NCBI RefSeq assembly: GCF_003363755.1
Contig: NZ_CP031396.1
Location: 5,984,501 to 6,048,500 of the forward strand
Direction: 5' to 3'
Source: Pseudomonas protegens
Lineage (GTDB): Bacteria; Pseudomonadota; Gammaproteobacteria; Pseudomonadales; Pseudomonadaceae
DNA: 64,000 bases
Shown in pieces: positions 51,271 through 59,281 of this stretch. The position numbers were made by a program, and so were the translations under genes. Within the stretch, counting starts at the first letter, position 1. Each line of letters starts with the position of its first letter. The notes beneath the pieces are model-generated. The model saw only the letters and a list, made by a program, of their open reading frames with translations, had not been told where the DNA came from and ran no database searches.

Positions 51271-51915
51271 ATGCAGCCGCGGCCACTGTTGACCCGAATA
51301 GAAGATGAACACTGCCGCGCGCTACGCCAGCAACTGAAGGAGGTGTATTGCGTCTTCGATTTTGTGCTGCTGGCGGTCGAACCCGAGGCGGTGGTGGATC
51401 AAGCCCTGCATCGCCGGGGCTTGCAGCACCTGTACCTGCAACTGATGGCCGAACGCCGCGAGCGCTGGGAGCAACTGCGCCAGGACCCGCGCTATGCCGA
51501 CGTCGGCCTGACGTCGATGCGCTGGGAGCAGGAGCGGGCGGTGCCTGAGGTGCTCAGCCAGGAGCAGGTCCGGCAGCTGGTTTGCGAAAACCTGGAGCAG
51601 CAGGAGCTGGCCTTGTACCGGGCGTTTCGCCAGCCGCCATACGGACTGCATTTCCCCGGCGGCGCCGAACAGACGCGGCAGGTATACGGCCAATGGCTGG
51701 ACGTGCTGGGGCTGGACCCCGAACAGCAGCCCCAGGTGATCAACTGGGTAGGCAACCTGGAACTGGACTGTCAGGCGCCGGACATGGGCCCGCACCTGCA
51801 GCCCTGGAGTGACTATTTCGACGAAGGCCTGGAGTGGTGGGGCGTCTGGTGCCTGACGGTGTGGAACCCCGTGCGCCGGACCCTGAGTGTGCTGGCTGCC
51901 AGCGCCACCGATTGA
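51271..51915 (+). CDS. Unknown protein of the RNA-repair operon
   Basis: A 214-residue acidic, Gln-rich protein with no family I recognise. It has a helical N-terminal half (EDEHCRALRQQLKEVYCVFDFVLLAVEPEAVVDQALH and LMAERRERWEQLRQDP) and a conserved-looking Trp-rich C-terminus (LQPWSDYFDEGLEWWGVWCLTVWNP, about 180-205). No signal peptide or helix-turn-helix. The ATG at 51271 is preferred because GGAGAG lies upstream; an ATG five codons earlier is also open. Its place between the HEAT protein and RlaP suggests a role in the same RNA-repair process. Confidence 0.7.
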   Translation: MQPRPLLTRIEDEHCRALRQQLKEVYCVFDFVLLAVEPEAVVDQALHRRGLQHLYLQLMAERRERWEQLRQDPRYADVGLTSMRWEQERAVPEVLSQEQVRQLVCENLEQQELALYRAFRQPPYGLHFPGGAEQTRQVYGQWLDVLGLDPEQQPQVINWVGNLELDCQAPDMGPHLQPWSDYFDEGLEWWGVWCLTVWNPVRRTLSVLAASATD

Positions 51916-51931
51916 ACAAGGAAAAAGGATC

Positions 51932-52720
51932 ATGGAACACCTGGAGCGTCATCCCCTGAGCAGCGCCATGCGCGAGCGGGTATTGGCCGAGCTGGCGCGG
52001 ATCGAGCGCGAGCGCAATGTGCAGGTGCTGTACGCCTGCGAATCCGGCAGTCGGGCCTGGGGCTTTGCCTCCACCGACAGTGATTACGACGTGCGTTTCG
52101 TCTACGTGGAAAAGCCCGAATGGTTCATCCAGGTGGATGCCGGGCGCGATGTGATCGAGCGGCCCCTGGACGACGAGCTGGACATCAGCGGCTGGGAACT
52201 GCGCAAGACCCTCGGGCTGTTGCGCAAGTCCAACCCGACCCTGCTGGAATGGCTGGATTCGCCCCTGGTGTATCGCAGCGAAGCGGCCGCCACCGCGCGC
52301 CTGCGGGAGCTGGCGGAGGCGTTCTACAGCCCGCCGGCAGCGCGCAATCATTATCTGTCGATGGCCAAGAAGAACTTTCGCGGTTACCTGCAAGGCGACA
52401 GCGTGCGTTTCAAGAAGTACTTCTACGTACTGCGGCCCTTGCTCGCGGTGCGCTGGATCGATCAAGGCCGCGGCCGACCGCCGATGACCTTCGCCGACCT
52501 GCTGACCACGGTCGACCACCCACCGCTGCTGGACGAAGTGGCCGAGCTGCTGGCCTTGAAACGCAGCGCCGAGGAGTCCGCCTACGGGCCGCGACGCCCG
52601 GCACTGCACGCCTTTATCGCCGCCGAGCTGGAACGCCCGGTGCCGAAACTGGCGCGCACCCATGAAGACAATGCGTTGCTGGACGCCTACCTGCGGGAAA
52701 CGGTCCGGCACTACGCCTGA
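51932..52720 (+). CDS. RlaP-type DNA polymerase beta-like nucleotidyltransferase
   Basis: A 262-residue nucleotidyltransferase of the polymerase-beta superfamily (COG3541/YcgL, the RNA ligase-associated polymerase RlaP). The catalytic signature is GSRAWGFASTDSDYDVRFVYV at about residues 36-56: GS followed by DxD. The remainder (FYSPPAARNHYLSMAKKNFRGYL, VRFKKYFYVLRPLLAVRWI) is typical of the family. RlaP proteins are predicted to add nucleotides to broken RNA ends before ligation. AAAAAGGA precedes the ATG. It sits 16 bp after the unknown gene and 8 bp before rtcA. Confidence 0.88.
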   Translation: MEHLERHPLSSAMRERVLAELARIERERNVQVLYACESGSRAWGFASTDSDYDVRFVYVEKPEWFIQVDAGRDVIERPLDDELDISGWELRKTLGLLRKSNPTLLEWLDSPLVYRSEAAATARLRELAEAFYSPPAARNHYLSMAKKNFRGYLQGDSVRFKKYFYVLRPLLAVRWIDQGRGRPPMTFADLLTTVDHPPLLDEVAELLALKRSAEESAYGPRRPALHAFIAAELERPVPKLARTHEDNALLDAYLRETVRHYA

Positions 52721-52728
52721 GGAATGAA

Positions 52729-53757
52729 ATGAAACAGGAAGTCATCGAACTGGACGGCGCCATCGGCGGCGGCCAGGTACTGCGCAGCGCCTTGAGCCTG
52801 TCGATGCTCAGCGGCAAGACCCTGCGCATTCATAATATTCGTGCCCGGCGCAGCCGCCCGGGGCTGCTGCGTCAGCATTTGACGGCGGTGCAGGCCGCGG
52901 CCCAGGTCTGTGGCGCCAAGACCTCGGGGGTCGAACTCGGCTCCCAGGCCCTGACCTTCGAACCGGGGCCGATCCGTGGCGGCGACTACCGCTTCGCCAT
53001 CGGCACGGCGGGCAGTTGCACCCTGGTGCTGCAGACCCTGCTGCCCGCCTTGTTGCATGCACCGCAACCCAGCCGCGTGAGCATCAGCGGCGGCACCCAT
53101 AACCCCCTGGCGCCACCAGTGGATTTCCTCCAGCAGGCTTGGTTGCCGTTACTGCGGCGCATGGGCGGGCGGGTCGAGCTGCAACTGCTGCGCCACGGTT
53201 TTGTCCCGGCCGGCGGTGGCGAGCTGGAGGCCTTTGTCCAGCCGTCGGTGCTGCAGCCCCTGCACCTGCAAGAGCGTGGCGCACTGCTGGGCAGCCGGGC
53301 CTGGGCGCTGAGCGCGGGCCTGCCCGAGCATGTGGCGGAGCGCGAGTTGCGTCGGGTGCACAATCGCCTGGAACTGCCGCGGGAGCACCTCACCCCGGTG
53401 CAGCTGGATGAACAATACGGCCCGGGCAATGTGTTGTTGCTGGAGTTCGCCTTCGAGCACCTGACCGAGCTGTTTTGCGGCTTCGCTCAGAACAGCCTGC
53501 GGGCGGAGAAGGTCGCTGACCTTGCCATCGATCAGGCCCGTGACTGGTTGGATTCCGGCGCCGCGGTGGCCGAGCACCTGGCCGATCAACTGTTGCTGCC
53601 CATGGCCCTGGCTGGCGGCGGCAGTTTCACCACGCCGCGCATGACCGAGCACCTGGAAAGCAACATCCGGGTGATTGAAGCGTTCCTGCCGGTGCGCATC
53701 GAGGCGCGTTCGCTGGGCGCGCACCTGTTGCGGATGGAGTGCCACGGCCTGGGATGA
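52729..53757 (+). CDS. rtcA: RtcA, RNA 3'-terminal phosphate cyclase
   Basis: A 342-residue enzyme converting RNA 3'-phosphate to 2',3'-cyclic phosphate through a covalent AMP-histidine. ELDGAIGGGQVLRSALSLSMLSGK opens it (the GGGQ motif), ARRSRPGLLRQHL follows, RGGGDYRFAIGTAGS-like sequence is at about 84-98, and the adenylylated His lies in MTEHLESN at about residue 308. Length matches E. coli RtcA. It is the last gene of the operon; immediately after its stop codon a remnant of a GST gene begins. Confidence 0.96.
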   Translation: MKQEVIELDGAIGGGQVLRSALSLSMLSGKTLRIHNIRARRSRPGLLRQHLTAVQAAAQVCGAKTSGVELGSQALTFEPGPIRGGDYRFAIGTAGSCTLVLQTLLPALLHAPQPSRVSISGGTHNPLAPPVDFLQQAWLPLLRRMGGRVELQLLRHGFVPAGGGELEAFVQPSVLQPLHLQERGALLGSRAWALSAGLPEHVAERELRRVHNRLELPREHLTPVQLDEQYGPGNVLLLEFAFEHLTELFCGFAQNSLRAEKVADLAIDQARDWLDSGAAVAEHLADQLLLPMALAGGGSFTTPRMTEHLESNIRVIEAFLPVRIEARSLGAHLLRMECHGLG

Positions 53758-53759
53758 CA

Positions 53760-53945
53760 GCCCGGGGCGCGAGGCCCTGGCGCGGCTCAACCCGCTGTTG
53801 CAGATGGCCACCCTGACGGCCGTATCCTCAGCGACAGTGCGGCGATCCTGATCCGCCTCGGCCTGGAGTGTCGCGACTCCGGGCTGCTGCCTGAAGCGCC
53901 GTCGGCCTGCGCATCTGCACAGGCACTGGCTTGCTGGCGGCCCCC
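53760..53945 (+). pseudogene. Remnant of a glutathione S-transferase gene
   Basis: Reading from 53762 gives GREALARLNPLLQMATLT, and after a shift in frame at about 53818 gives GRILSDSAAILIRLGLECRDSGLLPEAPSACASAQALACW. Joined, this is the GST N-terminal domain segment around the cis-Pro loop and the DSAAI glutathione-contact helix. The start of the gene and its C-terminal domain are missing. It begins right at the end of rtcA, as if the RNA-repair locus had been inserted into or joined next to a GST gene. Confidence 0.65.
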
Positions 53946-54075
53946 TCGGCGGCCCCCCGCTTCTGCAGTAGGCGGGGTGAGGGCGACAGATTGCAGCGGC
54001 AGTTGAGTTTGTACCGGCGAAACTGGCAGTCTGCGCGCCCGCGCTGGTGTCGGTTTTCTCACAAGGATGTACCCA

Positions 54076-55194
54076 ATGGATGGCAATACCTGGCTCAAGG
54101 CCTTGAACGCACTGCTGACGTTTCTGCAACGCGTGGTGTTGCTCAGTGGCTGGTTTATCGCCGCGCTGATACTGGGGTTCACCATCAAGTCCGGGTTGCA
54201 GCCCTTTCTGGCGATGTTCCTGGCGTCGCTGCTGGGGGTGGTCGCGCTGGTGGTGCATGAGGGCGGGCATTACCTGGGGGCACGCGGGTGCGCAATGCCG
54301 GTGTTGCAGGTGCGGGTGGCCGCGGTGGAAATCCAGGTGCAGCGACGCGGCTGGCGGTTGCGCTGGGCGCCGCAGCTCAAGCGCAATCGCCTGGGCGGTT
54401 ATGTGATTGCCGTGAGCAATCTGCAACGCCCGCTGCGGCGGCAGTGGATGGTGGTGGTCCTCTGCGGGCCGCTGCTGAACCTGCTGCTGGGCGCCGCTGC
54501 CCTGGGGCTCGGGCTGTCCTGGTCCGGGGTGCCCGGGGCCATGGCCCTGGCGTTCGCCGCGATCAATCTGGCCATGGGCCTGGGGAACCTGATGCCGGCC
54601 TGGCGGGTGTCGCCCAGCGACGGCATGCTCCTGCTGGGCTGGTTTATGCATCGCGACGATCAACGCCCGGAACTGGCCCAGGCGCGCCTGCTGGCCCAGA
54701 CCGTGGCCGGGGTGCCCAGCGCGGAGTTGCCGCAGGAAGATCTGCAGCGTTTGGCCGAAGGCGCCATGCCCGGGCCGCTGCTCGCTTTCGGCTGTCGCCT
54801 CAATGCCCTGCAGGATCAGGGTGACTGGCCGGCCGCGGTGCAGATGGAACAGGCGCTGGAACAGCTGCTGGTGGCCCGGGCGACGGAGCTGAACGGCATG
54901 AGTGGCCTGATCGAATTGTTGCGTAGCGAATTGGCCTTCTGCCGCGCTTTTGTGCAGCGTGACGTCGCCCCCTTGAACAGCCCCCCGATGAGCGCCGAAG
55001 TGGATTGGAATGCGCCCTGGCTGCGACCGCGCTGCCTGGCCTTGCAAGCCTTCCTGGAGGGCGACCGGCAGCAGGGCGAGCATCATCTGCAGCAGGCGCT
55101 GCAGGCGGCCAATAACAGCGTGGTGCTGGCCCAGGGCAAGAGCGAAGCGCTGCTGGCCGAATACCTGCGGGCGTTGCCGGCACCAGGCCGCTAA
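54076..55194 (+). CDS. M50-like membrane metalloprotease family protein
   Basis: A 372-residue inner-membrane protein. Four or so helices cover residues 10-200. The zinc-protease motif HEGGH (an HExxH) is in VVHEGGHYLGARGC at about residues 60-64, and the second site-2-protease motif is visible as NLMPAWRVSPSDG at about 178-190, so both halves of the M50 active site are present. The C-terminal ~150 residues are a soluble helical domain of unknown fold. AAGGA 8 nt upstream supports the ATG at 54076. Substrate unknown; regulatory intramembrane proteolysis is an inference from the motifs. Confidence 0.75.
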   Translation: MDGNTWLKALNALLTFLQRVVLLSGWFIAALILGFTIKSGLQPFLAMFLASLLGVVALVVHEGGHYLGARGCAMPVLQVRVAAVEIQVQRRGWRLRWAPQLKRNRLGGYVIAVSNLQRPLRRQWMVVVLCGPLLNLLLGAAALGLGLSWSGVPGAMALAFAAINLAMGLGNLMPAWRVSPSDGMLLLGWFMHRDDQRPELAQARLLAQTVAGVPSAELPQEDLQRLAEGAMPGPLLAFGCRLNALQDQGDWPAAVQMEQALEQLLVARATELNGMSGLIELLRSELAFCRAFVQRDVAPLNSPPMSAEVDWNAPWLRPRCLALQAFLEGDRQQGEHHLQQALQAANNSVVLAQGKSEALLAEYLRALPAPGR

Positions 55195-55399
55195 AGGTCC
55201 GGCCCCCGGCATCGAATAGGCCGTTGTGCTGGCGCGGGCTTGCCTGCGAAGGTTTGCCGCAGGGGGACCAAGGTCTGTGCAGCGCCCAGCCGGTTTCCGG
55301 TGTGATGGGGGAGTGGGCGGGGTGAAAATAATCGGTTCGCGGCGGCAAACCTCTTATACTCCGGCGCCTTATTTTCCCTACCAGCCAGAGGAACGCCCC
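55195..55399. promoter_or_regulatory. Intergenic region before the DUF3144 gene
   Basis: No gene is seen. AATAATCGGTTCGCGGCGG and CTTATACTCC (around 55328-55361) give a possible promoter with a TATACT -10 box at about 55353-55358. AGAGGAA precedes the GTG start of the DUF3144 gene. Confidence 0.4.
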
Positions 55400-55693
55400 G
55401 TGGCCAACGAACCGGATCAGGATTTCTACAACCGCGCCGATGCCATCATCGAGTTGACCAACTCCCACATCGCCGACAGCAGCCGGGGCAAGGCCAGCGC
55501 TTCGCTGATGTACGCCAATGCGCGCTTCAGCGCCTGGGTCAGCGCCTGTGGCTGCCGTAATGCCGAGGAGCTGGCGGCGTCCAAGCAGCAGGCGGTGGAC
55601 TATTTCCTTGAGGAGTTCCGCCTGATGCTGGAGGAGAACCTCACCGACTACGTCGAGAACTACTCGCGGTACATGAACGCCAATCCGGATTGA
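55400..55693 (+). CDS. DUF3144 family protein
   Basis: A 97-residue acidic, all-helical cytoplasmic protein. DFYNRADAIIELTNSHIADSSRGKASASLMYANARFSAWVSA and the tail LEEFRLMLEENLTDYVENYSRYM are typical of DUF3144, small proteins of unknown function found in many gammaproteobacteria. The GTG at 55400 follows AGAGGAA by 7 nt and begins at the conserved start of the family, which favours it over a longer frame from 55226. Confidence 0.85.
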   Translation: MANEPDQDFYNRADAIIELTNSHIADSSRGKASASLMYANARFSAWVSACGCRNAEELAASKQQAVDYFLEEFRLMLEENLTDYVENYSRYMNANPD

Positions 55694-56017
55694 AAACAGT
55701 CGATGCGCTCTTGCCTGGGCCGCTTTCGTGAGACTGTCGGGCAGTCGCTTGCTGCCGCGCTGCAACCCGGGCACTTATCGCCTCGGGTTGTCTGCCGCCC
55801 ACCTTGCATAACCCTTTGATCTGAGTGTTCCAGGACCACGGCAACCGTTGGTCCTGTTGTCTTGCGGCCATCCCGAGCGCCGCCAGGGGCTCAACTACAC
55901 TGCGCCTGCGGCAAGTCTTGCCGGGCGTCGTACCTCCTCCTCAGGGAGGCCGATGGCACGGTGGCTTCAGGCCCCGCGACAGACAGGAACACATCCAATC
56001 AGCAAGGAGTGCCAACC
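55694..56017. other. Intergenic region before the beta-trefoil gene
   Basis: This 324-bp stretch holds no gene I can support. AAGGAG (56003-56008) precedes the trefoil start. A hairpin-like CCGGGCACTTATCGCCTCGGG lies near 55768-55788, and CTACACTG at about 55894 could be part of a promoter; neither is firm. Confidence 0.35.
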
Positions 56018-56434
56018 ATGATCGTCATTCCACAGCGTGTCATTGAAAACGGTAGTGTCATCTCGCTGCGCGGCGACTCGGGCAACTATATGTCGCGGAT
56101 GGGCGCGACGGGGCTTGAGCTTTCCAAGGGCTCCATCGACCAATACTGCAAGTTCCGGGTGGTGCTGGTGCAAATCGGCACCGACAAGAAACTCGCGCTG
56201 CAGGGCGACACAGGCAAGTTCATGTCGCGCATGGGGGCGACGGGGCTGGAGTTGTCCAAGGACAGCATCGATCAGTATTGCCAATTCGCCTATGCCATCG
56301 ATACCGCCAGCGGACAGGTTTCCCTGCGCGGCGACAACGGCAAATGGATGTCGCGGATGGGCGAGACCGGGCTCCAGTTGTCCAAGGACGGGATCGACCG
56401 GTTCAGCCAGTTCATGCTGGTTCTGGAAGGTTGA
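56018..56434 (+). CDS. Three-repeat beta-trefoil protein (fascin/lectin-like)
   Basis: A 138-residue protein made almost entirely of three ~42-residue repeats, each with the pattern LRGDxGxxMSRMGxTGLxLSKxxIDxYxxF (residues about 13-52, 58-98 and 101-136). Three such repeats are the signature of a beta-trefoil, closest in look to fascin or actin-crosslinking-like domains and lectins. There is no signal peptide, membrane segment or enzyme motif. The ATG at 56018 has AAGGAG upstream. The ligand is unknown; possibilities include sugar, peptide or actin binding, or a structural role. Confidence 0.75.
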   Translation: MIVIPQRVIENGSVISLRGDSGNYMSRMGATGLELSKGSIDQYCKFRVVLVQIGTDKKLALQGDTGKFMSRMGATGLELSKDSIDQYCQFAYAIDTASGQVSLRGDNGKWMSRMGETGLQLSKDGIDRFSQFMLVLEG

Positions 56435-56709
56435 TGCCCGGGTGATTGGGTAGCTCCCTGGCGCTGGCCGGGGCAAGACGGTGACGGTCATTCGCAGCTG
56501 CGAGCATTCGTCCACCGATTGAACCCGTGGTGCAGGGCCGGACACACTCTGTCGAACGCGAGTGCTGTCATCAGCGCCGTTGCCGAGTCGCTCGCGGGTA
56601 TTCACACACACATTCTGGTCACACAAAACGTGATCGGCGTCACTCTTTTCTCAAGTGATCCATGACCTTGGTCGATAAGCTCTGCATGCCTATTGATACG
56701 GAGTTCGTC
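56435..56709. other. Intergenic region before the chemoreceptor gene
   Basis: No gene is recognised in these 275 bp. GATCCATGACC and a TTGATACGGAG stretch lie just upstream of the chemoreceptor start; the latter contains a ribosome-binding-site-like ACGGAG at about 56698-56703. Confidence 0.35.
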
Positions 56710-58725
56710 ATGGCCTTGCTACCGGTTCGTCTGTCTCATCGTTTGACCCTCGGCAGTGTGCTGCTGTTGCTGTTCACGGCGTTGGCGGTGTTCGCCGTGA
56801 TGACCTTGCGGGGGCAGCCCAGAGTGGTGGCGGCGAGCTCGGCCCTGATTGAACAGACCGGCAGTGCCATTGTCCGGCAACTGGCCTTGCAGTTGGCCGG
56901 GATCGAAGGGGTGACGGCCAGCATGGCCCATCTGGTGGAAGGGCTGCCCAAGGAGCAGGCGCTGGTGATGGCCACCTTGCCCAAGCTGATCGATCACGAA
57001 GGCGACAAGGCGATCGCCGGGGGCGGCATCTGGCCGCAACCCAATGCCTTCTCTGCCGGGGTCGAGCGCCGCAGCTTCTTCTGGGCGCGCAGCGATGCCG
57101 GGTCCCTGACGTTCTCCGATGACTACAACGCTGCCGGCAGCGCCGGCTATCACCATGAAGCCTGGTACACCGGCGCGCGCAACAGTGCGCCGGGGCGTTG
57201 CCTGTGGTCCGAGGCCTACCAGGACCCGGTGACCCAGGTGCCGATGACCACGTGCAGCGTGCCCTATCGTCAGGACGGCGCCTTCGCCGGGGTCGCCACC
57301 ATCGACCTGCGCCTGGATGACTTGGCGCGTTTCCTCAAGGAACAGGGCGCGGTCACCGGCGGTTATGCCTTTGCCCTGGATCAGGCCGGCAATGTCTTGT
57401 ATTTCCCCGATGCCCAGGCCAGTGCCGGTGGGCAGATGCTCAGCTTCGACGCCTTGAGCAAGCAGCAGCCCTGGCTGCATCCGGTGGCCGAGGCCCTGGC
57501 CAAGGCGGCGCCTGCCGGGCAGGTGCGCAGCCTGGATCTGGCAGAGGATGGCCGGCTGATGGAAGCGGCGCGGGTCAGCCTGTTCAGCATGCCCGGCAGC
57601 GGCTGGACCATCGGCCTGGTGACCCCCGAGCAGAAGGTCACCGGCCTGGCTCGGGCCATGACCACCGAGATCCTGCTGTTCCTGCTGCCGTTGCTGGCGC
57701 TCTTGTTGTTCTTCGCCTGGCTGGCCGGGCACAAGCTGATTGCCCAACTGGAGGAAACCACCCAGCAGATCGATGCCCTGGGCCGTGGTCAGGCCACGGA
57801 CAACGCCGAGCTGCATGTGGCCCGGGCCGATGAGATCGGCGCCTTGCGCGGTGCGGTGAACCGCTATGCCGGGCAACTGCGGCAGATGTTGCAGAAGATC
57901 GCCAGCGAAGCCCAGCAGTTGCAGAACGAAGCCGCGCGCCTGGGTGAACTCAGCAGCACCCTGGCCCAGCGCGCCGAGCAGCAACGCCAGGAGAACACCC
58001 AGTTGGCCACGGCCATTACCCAGATGTCTTCCAGTGCTCTTGAAGTGGCGCAGAACACCAACAACTGCGCCGACACTGCCCGCCAATCCCTGGTGGTGGT
58101 GCAGGACGGCCAGCAGCGGGTCGCGGCCAACAGTCAGTCGATCCAGCTGCTGTCCACGGAAATGGCCGAGGCCACTGCGGTGATCCAGCGCCTGGAACAG
58201 GACAGCCAGCAGGTCGGCGCGGTGTTGGATGTGATCAAGGCCATCTCCGAGCAGACCAACCTGCTGGCGCTCAACGCCGCCATCGAGGCCGCTCGGGCCG
58301 GGGAGCAAGGCCGCGGCTTTGCCGTGGTGGCGGATGAAGTACGGACCCTCGCCGGCCGGACCCAGACCTCAGCCAACGAGATCAGCGGCATGATCAGCGA
58401 TTTGCAGCAGGCGTCACGTCAGGCAGTCCAGGCGATTCAGGCCGGTGAGGCGCGGACCCGTGAAGCCGTGGGCGAGGCCTCTGGCGCGTCGCAGGCGCTG
58501 TCGAGCACCGTCACCAGCTTCGACGATATTTCCCAGCGCGCGCAGCAGATTGCCGTGGCGGCGCAGCAGCAGAGCCATGTGACCCAGGAGATCAACGAAC
58601 TGGCGGTGCGCATCCACGGCATCAGCGAGGACAACGCCCGGGACGCCCAGGCACTGGACAAGGTCAGTGAGGCCATGCAGGCCCTGTCCGGGCGCTTGTC
58701 GCACCTGAGCCAGGGCCACAGCTGA
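56710..58725 (+). CDS. Methyl-accepting chemotaxis protein with a periplasmic Cache domain
   Basis: A 671-residue receptor. TM1 (about residues 12-32, LTLGSVLLLLFTALAVFAVM) and TM2 (about 320-342, EILLFLLPLLALLLFFAWLAG) enclose a periplasmic dCache-like domain with YHHEAWYTGARN, FAGVATIDLRLDDLARFL and YAFALDQAGNVLYFPD. A HAMP-like region follows, then the signalling tip (QTNLLALNAAIEAARAGEQGRGFAVVADEVRTLA, about 530-563), which is intact. The ligand is unknown. The start at 56710 places TM1 at the N-terminus. A terminator follows. Confidence 0.92.
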   Translation: MALLPVRLSHRLTLGSVLLLLFTALAVFAVMTLRGQPRVVAASSALIEQTGSAIVRQLALQLAGIEGVTASMAHLVEGLPKEQALVMATLPKLIDHEGDKAIAGGGIWPQPNAFSAGVERRSFFWARSDAGSLTFSDDYNAAGSAGYHHEAWYTGARNSAPGRCLWSEAYQDPVTQVPMTTCSVPYRQDGAFAGVATIDLRLDDLARFLKEQGAVTGGYAFALDQAGNVLYFPDAQASAGGQMLSFDALSKQQPWLHPVAEALAKAAPAGQVRSLDLAEDGRLMEAARVSLFSMPGSGWTIGLVTPEQKVTGLARAMTTEILLFLLPLLALLLFFAWLAGHKLIAQLEETTQQIDALGRGQATDNAELHVARADEIGALRGAVNRYAGQLRQMLQKIASEAQQLQNEAARLGELSSTLAQRAEQQRQENTQLATAITQMSSSALEVAQNTNNCADTARQSLVVVQDGQQRVAANSQSIQLLSTEMAEATAVIQRLEQDSQQVGAVLDVIKAISEQTNLLALNAAIEAARAGEQGRGFAVVADEVRTLAGRTQTSANEISGMISDLQQASRQAVQAIQAGEARTREAVGEASGASQALSSTVTSFDDISQRAQQIAVAAQQQSHVTQEINELAVRIHGISEDNARDAQALDKVSEAMQALSGRLSHLSQGHS

Positions 58726-58731
58726 AGACTC

Positions 58732-58765
58732 ACTCACCCGGGCCGCCGGCGGTCCGGGTGAGTTT
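58732..58765. terminator. Hairpin terminator after the chemoreceptor gene
   Basis: ACTCACCCGG (58732-58741) and CCGGGTGAGT (58754-58763) pair over 10 bp around a GC-rich inner part, with TTT following and an A-rich stretch before, so it can serve both convergent transcripts. Confidence 0.8.
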
Positions 58766-58800
58766 CAACTCCCTCTGCGGGGCGCTGTCGTCGCCCCGAT

Positions 58801-59256
58801 TCAGTGTTGGCTGAACAGCACCAGCTGAAAGTTCAGCAACAGCCCCAAGGCCACCCCGCCAAAACCCAGCAGCCCGCTCGCCAGCGGTTTGCCCGCGGCC
58901 CTGTGCGTGGCTAGGAAGCGGGCAATGGCGGCGCCGACCAGCGCGCCCGGAAAATCGAACAGGTAGAACAGCCAGCCCATGCTGTCGATCGGGGAGGTGA
59001 TCCACAGGCAGAACAGCTGCAGGTGCGCCGCCAGGGCCAGGGCCACTCCGGTGAACAGCGCCGGCGTGGGCCGGGTGCACAGCAGCAGGCCGAGGATCAG
59101 CCCCTGGGGCAGCCAGTAGGCGGCGAAGTTTTCCCAGAAATAATCCATCGGCTGCCAGGCCCGAACGATTGCCAGGGACAGCCCCCAGAGCAGCGCGACG
59201 ATGGCGGGTAGGTACCTGAGGGGGGCAACGGGTACGGCTAGTGAGGGTGAGGGCAT
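58801..59256 (-). CDS. Small multi-pass membrane protein
   Basis: A 151-residue protein with four predicted helices (about 15-33, 45-65, 70-90 and 120-145) and no recognisable enzyme motif; YFWENFAAYWLPQGLILGLLLCTRP and GWLFYLFDFPGALVGAAIARFL are the loop-helix boundaries. Function unknown. It is convergent with the chemoreceptor and 25 bp downstream of a LysR gene on the same strand, so it could be co-transcribed with it. Confidence 0.65.
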   Translation of the reverse strand: MPSPSLAVPVAPLRYLPAIVALLWGLSLAIVRAWQPMDYFWENFAAYWLPQGLILGLLLCTRPTPALFTGVALALAAHLQLFCLWITSPIDSMGWLFYLFDFPGALVGAAIARFLATHRAAGKPLASGLLGFGGVALGLLLNFQLVLFSQH

Positions 59257-59281
59257 TGCAGAGTCTCGACGATCAGGGGCA

